Numbered from the stretch's first letter, positions 1-7,788 are shown. The stretch: DNA of 14,581 nt from an uncultured Lachnospiraceae bacterium (GCA_910585855.1 CAJUGZ010000082.1:1-14581); one strand, 5' to 3'. A program made the numbers and translations. The notes: generated by a model not told the origin, from the letters alone.

Positions 1-100
1 AGCGGAGCAGGCAAAGGACAGGAGCAAACCGCCTCTGGCGTCCGGTGAAAGCCAAATGAAAGACAGAAAAACAGAAAATTGCAGACTATAAATTTTATCC
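1..100. other. Unassigned left edge, possibly the tail of a gene cut by the window
   Basis: The first 60 bases are clearly richer in G and C than what follows. All three forward frames are open at the edge: the first stops at 46-48, the third at 57-59, and the second runs on to a stop near 87-89. Any of them could be the C-terminus of an upstream + strand gene, and nothing in the short peptides is recognisable. No function is assigned. Confidence 0.25.
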
Positions 101-129
101 TTGCATTTCCTCTGAAAACTTGCTAACAT
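101..129 (+). promoter_or_regulatory. Probable promoter of the methyltransferase-hslO-aroD operon
   Basis: TTGCAT (101-106) and TAACAT (124-129) are separated by 17 bases and lie about 25 bases before the start codon of the first gene. Each box matches the vegetative consensus at four positions, so this is a moderate call. No stronger candidate was seen between the left edge and the gene. Confidence 0.45.
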
Positions 130-153
130 AGAATCGAAAGAATGGAGGATAAC

Positions 154-906
154 ATGGAAGCATATACAAGTTTCGCTCAAGTCTATGACTTATTTATGGA
201 CAATATTCCCTATTCCGTCTGGTGTGATTATATCACATCTCTTTTACAGGAATATCAGATTTCAGACGGACTCATTTTAGATCTTGGCTGCGGCACAGGA
301 ACTCTAACGGAAGAACTTGCAAAAAAGGGCTATGATATGATTGGAATTGATTCTTCCCCCGATATGTTAGAAATCGCCACTGAAAAACATTTGGCAGCCG
401 ACAGCAGCAGTTTATATCTTTTACAGGATATGCGTGAATTTGAACTTTACGGCACTGTAAAAGGGGTAGTCAGTATCTGTGACTCCATCAATTATATTTT
501 AACTTTACAGGAACTAATACAGGTATTTTCTCTTGTCAGCAATTATTTAGATCCTCAAGGTATCTTTTTATTTGACTTAAATACAGAATATAAATATCAC
601 ACACTTTTAGCTGAAAATACCATAGCAGAAACTCGGGAAGACAGCAGTTTTATCTGGGAAAACTACTATGATCCAGATACCAAAATCAACGAATATGATC
701 TGACCCTCTTTATAAAAGAAAGGGAAAACCTATACCGCCGTTATACTGAAACGCACTATCAGCGATCCTATTCTCTAAAAGAAATCCAAACTGCACTAGC
801 ACAAGCAGGACTTGCCTTTATTGCAGCATATGATGCTTTCAGCAGAGAACCTGTCAAAGAGAACAGTGAACGAATCTACATTATTGCCCGTGAATGTAAA
901 AAATAA
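154..906 (+). CDS. Class I SAM-dependent methyltransferase (YqeM-like)
   Basis: This is a cytoplasmic Rossmann-fold methyltransferase of about 250 residues. Motif I (DLGCGTGTL) is at about residues 43-51, followed by an acidic residue in GIDSS near residue 66 that should hold the SAM ribose, and a VVSICDSINYI segment that fits motif IV. The substrate cannot be read from the sequence; family members include small-molecule and RNA methylases. An upstream in-frame ATG at 142 would add four residues, but GGAGG at 144-148 sits correctly for the ATG at 154, so I chose 154. The gene is the first of three on this strand; hslO follows after 36 bases. Length is normal for the family and no damage is visible. 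The fold assignment is firm and the specific role is unknown. Confidence 0.88.
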   Translation: MEAYTSFAQVYDLFMDNIPYSVWCDYITSLLQEYQISDGLILDLGCGTGTLTEELAKKGYDMIGIDSSPDMLEIATEKHLAADSSSLYLLQDMREFELYGTVKGVVSICDSINYILTLQELIQVFSLVSNYLDPQGIFLFDLNTEYKYHTLLAENTIAETREDSSFIWENYYDPDTKINEYDLTLFIKERENLYRRYTETHYQRSYSLKEIQTALAQAGLAFIAAYDAFSREPVKENSERIYIIARECKK

Positions 907-942
907 AAAACTCCATTATGTTTAGAAAGGATTAATTCTATT

Positions 943-1830
943 ATGCCAAACCAAACTTCGGACTATATCATTCGTGCAACTGCAGCAAATCATCAAATTC
1001 GTGCATTTGCCATTACTTCAAAAGAACTTGTAGAACATGCCAGACAGATTCATCATACCACTCCGGTTGCTACTGCGGCACTTGGCAGACTTTTAACAGG
1101 CGGTGCTATGATGGGCAGCATGATGAAAGGAGATTCGGATCTTCTCACTATTACCATGAGAGGAGATGGTCCTATCAACGGCGTAACCGTAACTGCAAAT
1201 TCTTCTGCACAAGTAAAAGGCTTTGTCGGCAATCCAAATATTACCCTTCCTCTTAATTACGCCGGAAAACTAGATGTCGGTGCAGCTATCGGCTATGGCA
1301 CTATGACAGTCAGCAAAGATTTAGGCTTAAAAGAACCCTATCACAGTGAACTTCCGCTTACTACCAGCGAAGTAGCAGAAGATCTTACTTACTATTTTGC
1401 TAAATCGGAGCAAGTACCTTCTGCGGTTGCACTAGGTGTTCTTATCGATAAAGATTTTACAGTAAAACAAGCTGGGGGCTTTCTTATTCAGCTTATGCCT
1501 TTTACAGAGGAATCCGTTATTGCTGCACTGGAAAAAAAGATAGAAACTATCCCTTCTGTAACCACTCTCCTTGAAAAAGGCAATACACCAGAGCAAATAT
1601 TAGAACAAATTATCGGCGAATTTTCTATCGAAATAACCGACCGAATCATTCCATCCTATTTCTGCAACTGTTCAAAAGAACGGGTTTCAAAGGCATTAAT
1701 CAGTATTGGAAAAAAAGAACTCCACGCTATGATTCAAGAAGGAAATCCGATTGAAATCAACTGTCATTTCTGTAATACGAACTATGTCTTTACTCCGGCA
1801 GAACTTCAGGAATTGATAAAATATATTTAA
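943..1830 (+). CDS. hslO: Redox-regulated molecular chaperone Hsp33
   Basis: Hsp33 is a cytoplasmic holdase that is inactive when reduced and activated by disulfide formation and unfolding under oxidative stress. The 295-residue product has the family's usual length. The N-terminal substrate-binding domain includes the GxxxGAMM-like helix (about 53-60) and the RGDGPINGV stretch (73-81). The C-terminal redox switch shows all four zinc cysteines as CNC (C241, C243) and CHFC (C274, C277). The ribosome site is AAAGG at 926-930, somewhat far (12 bases) from the ATG but the best available. aroD starts 12 bases after the stop, so the two are almost certainly co-transcribed. No truncation or missing residue was seen. 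Confidence 0.97.
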   Translation: MPNQTSDYIIRATAANHQIRAFAITSKELVEHARQIHHTTPVATAALGRLLTGGAMMGSMMKGDSDLLTITMRGDGPINGVTVTANSSAQVKGFVGNPNITLPLNYAGKLDVGAAIGYGTMTVSKDLGLKEPYHSELPLTTSEVAEDLTYYFAKSEQVPSAVALGVLIDKDFTVKQAGGFLIQLMPFTEESVIAALEKKIETIPSVTTLLEKGNTPEQILEQIIGEFSIEITDRIIPSYFCNCSKERVSKALISIGKKELHAMIQEGNPIEINCHFCNTNYVFTPAELQELIKYI

Positions 1831-1842
1831 AAGGAGGTCTCT

Positions 1843-2607
1843 ATGCAAACTCTTACAATTCGAAATACCGTGTTCGGAGATGGTATTCCAAAAATCTGCG
1901 TCCCAATTACCGGAAAAAATAAAAAAGAAATTTTTCAAAATACTGCCGAAATTTCCCTTTTACAGCCAGACTGTTTAGAATGGCGCATTGACTGGTTTGA
2001 AAATTACTCCGATGAAGCAGAAGTATTATCTGTATTAAAAGAATTGCGAAAAACGATTGATTCCACAATTTTAATCGCTACTTTCCGCACCCAAAAAGAA
2101 GGAGGAAAAGCACAGCTTGCCTATCGGGATTATGAAAAGCTAAACCTCCATATTGCTAAAACCGGGTTTGCAGATTTTATTGATGTAGAAGCTTTTTCCT
2201 ACGGAGAAATCTCAGAAAATCTAATTGATCGAATCCATTTATCCGGTACAAAAGTAATTGGTTCTAGTCATGATTTTATCCGTACTCCACCTTTAAATGA
2301 AATGTTAAACCGCCTTCGTAAATTGCAGAATATGAACGCAGATATTCCAAAACTGGCGGTTATGCCAAAATCAACAGCAGATGTACTAGCTCTTTTAACC
2401 GCAACAAATACTATGGTTTCCGAATATGCCGATCGACCAATTATTACAATGTCTATGACAGGAATCGGATGTATCAGCCGGATGACGGGAGAACTTTTCG
2501 GAAGTGCTGTTACTTTTGCCAGTGTGGGGCAGGCTTCCGCACCCGGACAGCCAGATATTACCTCTCTGCGGGCAGCACTTTCACTGATACATAATACTCT
2601 TGTATAA
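1843..2607 (+). CDS. aroD: Type I 3-dehydroquinate dehydratase
   Basis: It converts 3-dehydroquinate to 3-dehydroshikimate with loss of water, the third step of the shikimate pathway to chorismate, through a Schiff base on lysine. The product is 254 residues, close to the enteric enzymes, and the key residues fall at the same numbers: E46 and R48 in EWRID, E86, H143 in SSHDF, the Schiff-base lysine K170 in DIPKLAVMP, R213, S232 and Q236. This makes the type I (not type II) assignment secure. A strong AAGGAGG at 1831-1837 precedes the ATG. No other aromatic pathway genes are adjacent, so the pairing with hslO is a genomic arrangement rather than a pathway operon. No terminator directly follows; a palindromic element begins 60 bases downstream. 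Confidence 0.97.
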   Translation: MQTLTIRNTVFGDGIPKICVPITGKNKKEIFQNTAEISLLQPDCLEWRIDWFENYSDEAEVLSVLKELRKTIDSTILIATFRTQKEGGKAQLAYRDYEKLNLHIAKTGFADFIDVEAFSYGEISENLIDRIHLSGTKVIGSSHDFIRTPPLNEMLNRLRKLQNMNADIPKLAVMPKSTADVLALLTATNTMVSEYADRPIITMSMTGIGCISRMTGELFGSAVTFASVGQASAPGQPDITSLRAALSLIHNTLV

Positions 2608-2667
2608 AAGGAAACACTGAAATCGGAGGGAAGATCTATTGTAAAAGGGAGTGCTGAAAATGAGGTC

Positions 2668-2808
2668 GCTGAAAGTAAAAGGAAGGTCTATTCCGGGCCC
2701 GCTCTCGCTTAACATTTCCTCGTAGCGGGCACATAAGGTGCTAAAATACAGCACCTAAGTGCCGACGGGAAATGATGACCCTGCATAGACCTTCCTTTTA
2801 CTTTCAGC
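2668..2808 (+). repeat. Structured palindromic repeat element, copy 1
   Basis: A 141-base element is closed by a perfect 24-bp inverted repeat (2668-2691 with 2785-2808). Inside are a CATTTCC/GGAAATG pairing, a GGCAC/GTGCC pairing and a central hairpin AGGTGCT-AAAATAC-AGCACCT, so the whole unit folds as nested helices. A second copy with conserved blocks (such as CGCTTA, ACATAAG, CCGACGGGAAATGATGACCC) lies inverted at 5713-5860. It is richer in G and C than its surroundings and has no coding potential. It starts 60 bases after the aroD stop. There is no U-tract, so it is not a simple terminator. It could be a mobile palindromic (MITE or REP-like) unit or an RNA element of the 3' region. Confidence 0.85.
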
Positions 2809-2892
2809 TACATCTACCAGCCGGAAAGTAATGTTGTTATAGAGATTCGTAATGATGAACTGTATTACAATGAACACTTCGTTTTTCAGTAA
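2809..2892 (+). pseudogene. Possible C-terminal remnant of a decayed gene
   Basis: Directly after the palindromic element one frame reads YIYQPESNVVIEIRNDELYY followed by NEHFVFQ and a stop at 2890-2892. The composition (alternating polar and hydrophobic residues) looks like real protein, but there is no start codon or ribosome site and the frame is broken by the element. A hairpin and a good terminator follow, as expected at the end of a gene. I do not recognise the family. It may equally be a chance open frame of 28 codons. Confidence 0.3.
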
Positions 2893-2911
2893 TAAAGAAG
2901 TATTTACAATA

Positions 2912-2983
2912 GTTTATCAATAATACTGATAAACGGAAACAGAGAGAAATCATGTTTAAAATGTATTTCTCTCTAATTTTTTT
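2912..2983 (+). terminator. Hairpin pair ending in a Rho-independent terminator
   Basis: A perfect 8-bp hairpin GTTTATCA/TGATAAAC (2912-2934) is followed by a perfect 10-bp stem AGAGAGAAAT/ATTTCTCTCT (2941-2950 with 2965-2974) and the tract AATTTTTTT (2975-2983). The second is a clear intrinsic terminator in the + direction. It separates the aroD region and the gene remnant from the BlaI promoter 43 bases downstream. Confidence 0.85.
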
Positions 2984-3025
2984 ACGCTTGAAAGAGTTTA
3001 TAATAAGTATAACTATAAAATGGGC

Positions 3026-3080
3026 TTGACAAAAGTATAACATTTTGTTATATTTTAAATATCAACACTGTGTTATACAT
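3026..3080 (+). promoter_or_regulatory. Promoter and two operator-like dyads for the BlaI/M56 pair
   Basis: TTGACA (3026-3031), a 17-base spacer and TATATT (3049-3054) make a strong vegetative promoter. A perfect palindrome TATAACA-TTT-TGTTATA (3036-3052) covers the spacer and most of the -10 box. A second dyad AACAC-T-GTGTT (3064-3074), continuing into TATAC, lies in the early transcribed region with its centre 25 bases further on. BlaI/MecI repressors bind tandem dyads of this kind at their own promoters, so autoregulation is the likely reading. The half-site GTTATA differs from the classical TACA/TGTA core, and binding is inferred, not shown. Confidence 0.75.
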
Positions 3081-3096
3081 TAAGGAGGAAAAAAAT

Positions 3097-3477
3097 ATGA
3101 TGCAGCAATTATCGGATGCTGAACTTGAAATTATGAAAATCGTATGGGGAAACCCGAATAAGGTGACGCTGTTTTCCTATATTATGGATGAGATGGCAGC
3201 CAGAGGGAAACCATGTCAAAAAAATACATTAATTGTCCTTTTGTCACGGCTAATTAATAAGGGATTTCTGAGTGCAAAGAAAATTGGACGGCACAACGAA
3301 TATACAATGCTTATTTCAGAAAAAGAATATCAAACTGCACAAACGAAAAATTTTTTGAATAAAATCTATGAAGGAAATGTAAAAGGGCTGGTTTCTAATT
3401 TGATTTCAGGGGATTTACTGGCAGAAGAAGAATATAAAGAGTTAAAAAAACTGCTGGAGAAAGGATGCAAAAAATGA
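3097..3477 (+). CDS. BlaI/MecI/CopY-family transcriptional repressor
   Basis: A 126-residue dimeric winged-helix repressor, exactly the length usual for BlaI. The N-terminal part (about 1-72) has the family signature: LSDAELEIMKIVW, then the recognition-helix region KNTLIVLLSRLINKGFL and the wing KKIGRHNEYT. The C-terminal helices (about 75-126) form the dimerisation domain. In BlaI the partner protease triggers cleavage at N101-F102; here N101-L102 occupies that place. The ATG at 3097 was chosen over an upstream GTG because AAGGAGG at 3082-3088 fits it with 8-base spacing. Its stop overlaps the start of the M56 protease gene, so the two are translationally coupled. No beta-lactamase or PBP gene is adjacent, so the regulated target is unknown. 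Confidence 0.93.
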   Translation: MMQQLSDAELEIMKIVWGNPNKVTLFSYIMDEMAARGKPCQKNTLIVLLSRLINKGFLSAKKIGRHNEYTMLISEKEYQTAQTKNFLNKIYEGNVKGLVSNLISGDLLAEEEYKELKKLLEKGCKK

Positions 3478-5678
3478 ATATAGTCTTGAAAGTATTTTTA
3501 TCTATGTCTTTTTCCGGTTCTTTGCTCATTCTGGTTCTGTTTTGTGTGAAACGATTTTTGAAAGATAAAACCAGTCGACAGTGGCAGTATTATATTTGGC
3601 TTATTGTTATTCTACGACTGCTACTTCCCTTTGGGGCAGAAACAAATTTAATGGGAAAAACTTATCAGGCAATCGATCAGATAATAACACAGAGTGCCCC
3701 TTTATCAAAACCACAAAACCCGGTCAATACCCCAGATATTCTTACTCCTGCTGCCGGTCTAGAGTCAAGTAACAAAAGTGCAAATAACCCGACAGAAGAA
3801 TTGACAACTGCACATTCACTTCAAGATATTGCATCACTATTAATAAATCATATCTGGCTGATTTGGCTGGTAGCTGCACTGGGTATGCTGATACGAAAAG
3901 TAACTATCTACCAAGGCTTTATATGGTATATTCATGCAGGATTGTCCCCTGTTTCTGATATAGTAATTTTAGACCATCTTTCTATCACAGCAGAGCGAAT
4001 GGGCATAAAAAAACCGATTGAACTATATGTCAATCCGTTGATTTCTTCTCCACTATTGATTGGCTTTTTTCATCCATGTATTGTGTTGCCGAGTATAAAT
4101 ATTTCCGAAAAGGATTTTCAGTATATCGTCCTGCATGAACTGATACATTACAAGCGATGGGATATGTTTTACAAATGGCTGGTGCAATTTACAGTCTGTC
4201 TGCATTGGTTTAACCCTTTTGTCCATCTTATGGGACAGGAAATTACAAAAGCGTGTGAATTTTCTTGTGATGAAGCAGTCCTTTCAAAAATAGGATGTGA
4301 CAACACACAGGACTATGGAAAAACTTTACTTAACGCTATGGCGGCAGTTGGAAAATACAAAGAAACTCCCGGAGCTGTCACTTTAAGCGAAAATAAAAAA
4401 CTATTAAAAGAAAGGTTAGGTGCCATTATGAATTTCAAAAAAACATCTAAAACACGGCGGCTTTTGACAGGTATACTGACGCTGTGCATAATTTTCGGCG
4501 CAAGTTTCGTAGGCATTTATTCCGTTGCTGCAGCATCCAGTCAAATATCAGATAAGCCTCAAATATCGGTAATAAACGAAAACAATACACTTCCCACGCA
4601 AGAAGAAATTGACGCACACAGCACAGATTATTCTTTACAAGCAGAGCAATATTACAAAACAGGCAGTCTGCCGCTGTTTGAAATTACATTCCCCCGGCTA
4701 GATGAAACCACACAAAGGTCGTGGCTCGAAAAATTCTATACGGATGGTGACTTTGCTTTCTTCTCTGTCGCTGTTCGTGGACTTGATGCAAATTCTTCGC
4801 TGTTTGCCGACTTCGCTGAAAAATCGTATACCGATGACGAAATTGCATTTTTCTCGACCTTGACGGACTGTATGGATGAAACAGAACTAAACCCTTGGTT
4901 AGAGCGGGCATTAATAGACGAAAAGTGGGCTTTCCAATCTATGCTGTTCAATAAGTTAGATCAAAACAATGAGTTTGATAAACTAAAAGATAAACAGGAA
5001 AAAGAATGGGAGGCAATGCAGACAGCAGAATATAAAACCATAGGTGTTACAATGGATGCCAAAAATTATTACTATCAGGGTCAGCTTATCAATATCTTTC
5101 TAGACATTCGTGCCAACAATTCCTTTTACACGCTGAACACAAACCCGGCAGGAACTGTCAATATCAAAATCACCCGTGATGCAAACGACAAAATTGTAAA
5201 TGTTTCCTATATGACTGAAGCAGAAGTAACAGAACTGCTCCATGATATGAGTGATGATGACATTCGAACCAATGACGATTGGCAGGCATCTGCTGAAGGC
5301 AGGACTTGGTATCCTCAGCTCATTCCTATTAATTTAAAAACAGTAGCAGATGGAGAGATCGTCTATCTAGGAGAATACACGCTGTCTGATGGGGACAGAA
5401 TTTGGTATAACGTCTTAGCAGAAACAGGAAATGGATTGCAAGTTGGCTTTGTCAAACCCGAAGATATCCATTTAAACACAACCTATTACTCTGTAGAGAA
5501 CTTACGCCAGCAAAACGAAACACTGGAATGTAACGCAAGTTTTACTTTTAAGCCTCCAGTAAAGCCCGGAACTTATAAACTGTTTCTCCGGGCAACAAAC
5601 GGCACATTGGAAAATGTAAAGGGCAACATTTCTATTGGATTTGCAGCAGACGCAACCATCTTAACCCCCCACAAATAA
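3474..5678 (+). CDS. BlaR1/MecR1-like M56 membrane metallopeptidase with a repeat-containing sensor region
   Basis: It is the likely antirepressor and sensor partner of the preceding BlaI. Helices lie at about 2-25, 38-54 and 126-142 (numbering from this start). The zinc protease motif HELIH is near 221-225, and E262 in CEFSCDEAV is the expected third ligand. A fourth helix (about 331-352) exports the C-terminal half. That half lacks the SxxK/SxN/KTG pattern of a BlaR1 penicillin sensor. Instead residues about 408-505 hold three to four ~29-residue repeats of the type LDxxxxxxWLExxxxDxxxAFFS, followed by a beta-rich region to 734. ATG 3474 overlaps the blaI stop (ATGA) and has GGAGAAAGG nine bases before it; the in-frame ATG at 3465 is possible. 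The ligand is unknown. A palindromic element follows 34 bases after the stop. Confidence 0.9.
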   Translation: MNIVLKVFLSMSFSGSLLILVLFCVKRFLKDKTSRQWQYYIWLIVILRLLLPFGAETNLMGKTYQAIDQIITQSAPLSKPQNPVNTPDILTPAAGLESSNKSANNPTEELTTAHSLQDIASLLINHIWLIWLVAALGMLIRKVTIYQGFIWYIHAGLSPVSDIVILDHLSITAERMGIKKPIELYVNPLISSPLLIGFFHPCIVLPSINISEKDFQYIVLHELIHYKRWDMFYKWLVQFTVCLHWFNPFVHLMGQEITKACEFSCDEAVLSKIGCDNTQDYGKTLLNAMAAVGKYKETPGAVTLSENKKLLKERLGAIMNFKKTSKTRRLLTGILTLCIIFGASFVGIYSVAAASSQISDKPQISVINENNTLPTQEEIDAHSTDYSLQAEQYYKTGSLPLFEITFPRLDETTQRSWLEKFYTDGDFAFFSVAVRGLDANSSLFADFAEKSYTDDEIAFFSTLTDCMDETELNPWLERALIDEKWAFQSMLFNKLDQNNEFDKLKDKQEKEWEAMQTAEYKTIGVTMDAKNYYYQGQLINIFLDIRANNSFYTLNTNPAGTVNIKITRDANDKIVNVSYMTEAEVTELLHDMSDDDIRTNDDWQASAEGRTWYPQLIPINLKTVADGEIVYLGEYTLSDGDRIWYNVLAETGNGLQVGFVKPEDIHLNTTYYSVENLRQQNETLECNASFTFKPPVKPGTYKLFLRATNGTLENVKGNISIGFAADATILTPHK

Positions 5679-5712
5679 CAAATTTGAAAAATAAAAAAGG
5701 AAATACACAGCC

Positions 5713-5860
5713 CAAATCCAAAGGGAGGTCTGCGCAGGGTCATCATTTCCCGTCGGTACTTAGACGCTATATTGCTGTGTTTTAGCATCTTATGTGTCCG
5801 CTATGAAAATAGGAAATGCTAAGCGCAAGCGAGCCCGGAGCAGACCTCCCTTTGGATTTG
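5713..5860 (-). repeat. Structured palindromic repeat element, copy 2 (inverted)
   Basis: A 148-base element is closed by a perfect 21-bp inverted repeat (5713-5733 with 5840-5860). Read on the - strand it aligns with copy 1 over most of its length. The outer helix differs from copy 1 at several positions and remains perfectly paired, and the central hairpin is AGATGCT/AGCGTCT instead of AGGTGCT/AGCACCT, again paired (one G-U). Such compensatory change argues that the fold is conserved. It begins 58 bases after the spoIID-like stop on the - strand and 34 bases after the M56 stop on the + strand, in the convergent gap. The rest of that gap (5861-5918) holds nothing recognisable. Confidence 0.85.
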
Positions 5861-5918
5861 AGCGTCCCCTTCGGATTCTATTTGGAATTTTGTCATCCCC
5901 CCTGCAATCAACCAAAAT

Positions 5919-7745
5919 CTAGTAAAACGCTTCTAACTCTACACCACTATAAAAAAATTTTAATATATCCGAATACAAATATCCCTCCTCTGCCATTTTT
6001 TTTGCTGCATTTTGGCTCATTCCCGCTCCATGTCCAAATCCACCCCCAATCAATCGAAAATAAACTTCTTCCCCATCCTCTAAAACATCTATTATAAAAT
6101 ATCCGCTCGGAAGCAAAGAAAAAGAGGTATTTTCTTTTCCGTCTTTATCCAACAACCGCAATCCTTTTGGTGATAAAAACGCCCGAATCGCATATTCTCT
6201 CTCAAATACAATTGTTCCTTCTGTTCCTAAAACCTGCAGTTCCTCTGCTACTCCTCCGCAGCCTCTTCGGCTTATTTGAAGGGAAGTTGGTGTTCCTACC
6301 GCATCTAAGTATCCTTTTTCCTGCAAAAGCCCTGCCAGATCTGTACCAGAAAACCAAACGCTCCAACGATACCAAGGAAATTCAAAATCAAAATCTCCTT
6401 CTTGTCTGCCTGTAATAAAAGCCCGAAAATTCTCTTCTTTTTTTAGTTCTTCCGCACTCTGAAATAAAGCTGCATTTGCTCCGCCCTCCCTTTCTACAAA
6501 TCGTCCCTGAATATAACTGCACTCTTCTTTGGAGTTCCAAACAGCCGCATCCGTTGTTATTCCACAAGAAGTAGAAAAATAATAAGCTTCCACAATTTCT
6601 TCTCCACTTACCATAATCTGCCCTCGTGTTTCATCTACCGCTCTGGTAGACATCTCCTGTTCTGCAATATTATTATAAACCTGAAATGCTGTACTGTCGT
6701 CTACATGTGCCCCATATGCAAACAGTCCATTCTGCAAAATATTTCTGCAGGCATAACTTCTAGCGCATACTGCCTGTGCCTTTAATGCCTCTAAACCATA
6801 AGATGCCGGCATTTCACTCGGCACTACGGCATAAAGATACTCTTCTATCGAAAGTTCATTCCTAAAAAGATAGCCCTCCTGCTGCAGCTCTACTTCTAAC
6901 TTCCCACGATAAAAAGGATGTCCCTGCTGCTTTTCTATTGAAATAGCCTGAATTCTTCCTTCCTTTTCATTGCTAATCTGATAGGTATGTCCCTCCTCTA
7001 TTTTCTTTTCTATTACTGCATTACTTCCTTCCTCAATCAGCCAAATCCGCTGCTCTTTACTCTGCTCTTCACAATAAAACCAAAGTTCTGTAAAAGGAGC
7101 TACCCGATAACTTTCCTTTCCTTCAATATCTTCTACCAACATAGTATCTTCTGCCCAAAGAATCACTTTCGGATGAAAATATTGAGTATTACTGTCTGAC
7201 AACAGTACACGAATATTGGTTATCTTTGGTCTTTGTTCTAATAATACAGCACAAATCCTTCCTCCCCCTACAAAAAAACTCTGTACATCATAACCTACAA
7301 TAATCTCGTTTGCCTTTCCTTCTCCAATCTCTCCATAGTTGCGGTAAATATGAAAATCCTCTGCTACCGGAACTTTTCCATACCCCTCTATCTCAATCAT
7401 ATCCTGACTGACCGATAATACCTTTCCACGTATCATATCTGGTTTTATTTTTATGGAAACCAATTTCTCCTGTTCTATCTGAATATCTGCTATCACATCC
7501 TTATATTCCAATTCCGCTGCTGCCTCAATGGAATAAATTTCTCCCCCCGCTAAAAAAATCAGTTCTCTGTCTTTCCATGACAATATCCATGCATTTTTAA
7601 AATTGCCGCTTCTTTGTTCTTCACCCAGAAAAGATTCTGGCTCTTTTTGATACTCTTCTATTTTTGTCTGCGCATACCAAATACCCACTGTACTCAACAA
7701 AAGAATAACAAACAAAAAAATACCTAATTTCTTTTTTTTTAACAT
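5919..7745 (-). CDS. spoIID: SpoIID/LytB-domain sporulation peptidoglycan hydrolase
   Basis: SpoIID is a membrane-anchored lytic transglycosylase that, with SpoIIP and SpoIIM, thins septal peptidoglycan to drive engulfment of the forespore. The 608-residue product has an N-terminal membrane segment (about 7-25), then some 270 residues of beta-rich sequence without a family I recognise. The SpoIID domain follows: FRNELSIEEYLYAVVPSEMP with the likely catalytic Glu at 311, KAQAVCARSYA (322-332), YFSTSCG (389-395), and the end motif GGGFGHGAGMSQNAA (567-581). Bacillus SpoIID is about 340 residues, so the N-terminal extension is notable. ATG 7745 was chosen because AGGTGA lies just upstream; a TTG five codons earlier is unlikely. 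SpoIIP and SpoIIM are not in the window, so the alternative is a SpoIID paralogue (LytB-like). Confidence 0.88.
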   Translation of the reverse strand: MLKKKKLGIFLFVILLLSTVGIWYAQTKIEEYQKEPESFLGEEQRSGNFKNAWILSWKDRELIFLAGGEIYSIEAAAELEYKDVIADIQIEQEKLVSIKIKPDMIRGKVLSVSQDMIEIEGYGKVPVAEDFHIYRNYGEIGEGKANEIIVGYDVQSFFVGGGRICAVLLEQRPKITNIRVLLSDSNTQYFHPKVILWAEDTMLVEDIEGKESYRVAPFTELWFYCEEQSKEQRIWLIEEGSNAVIEKKIEEGHTYQISNEKEGRIQAISIEKQQGHPFYRGKLEVELQQEGYLFRNELSIEEYLYAVVPSEMPASYGLEALKAQAVCARSYACRNILQNGLFAYGAHVDDSTAFQVYNNIAEQEMSTRAVDETRGQIMVSGEEIVEAYYFSTSCGITTDAAVWNSKEECSYIQGRFVEREGGANAALFQSAEELKKEENFRAFITGRQEGDFDFEFPWYRWSVWFSGTDLAGLLQEKGYLDAVGTPTSLQISRRGCGGVAEELQVLGTEGTIVFEREYAIRAFLSPKGLRLLDKDGKENTSFSLLPSGYFIIDVLEDGEEVYFRLIGGGFGHGAGMSQNAAKKMAEEGYLYSDILKFFYSGVELEAFY

Positions 7746-7788
7746 TTTCTCACCTGCCAACCGGACAACTTTTTATTTCAGTATATGC

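Noticed and set aside
1696..1938. 80-codon open frame on the - strand across the hslO-aroD junction
   Set aside because: It is antisense to two well supported genes and has no ribosome site.
2668..2808. Rho-independent terminator of the aroD operon
   Set aside because: The long helix is not followed by a U-tract; a proper terminator lies at 2941-2983.
2668..5860. Composite transposon made of the two inverted elements
   Set aside because: No transposase and no target duplications were seen; codon and base use of the enclosed genes look like the rest. Kept only as a hypothesis of a mobile cassette.
5816..6097. Forward open frame from copy 2 of the repeat into the spoIID gene
   Set aside because: It runs through the palindrome and antisense to spoIID; proline- and leucine-rich shadow translation.
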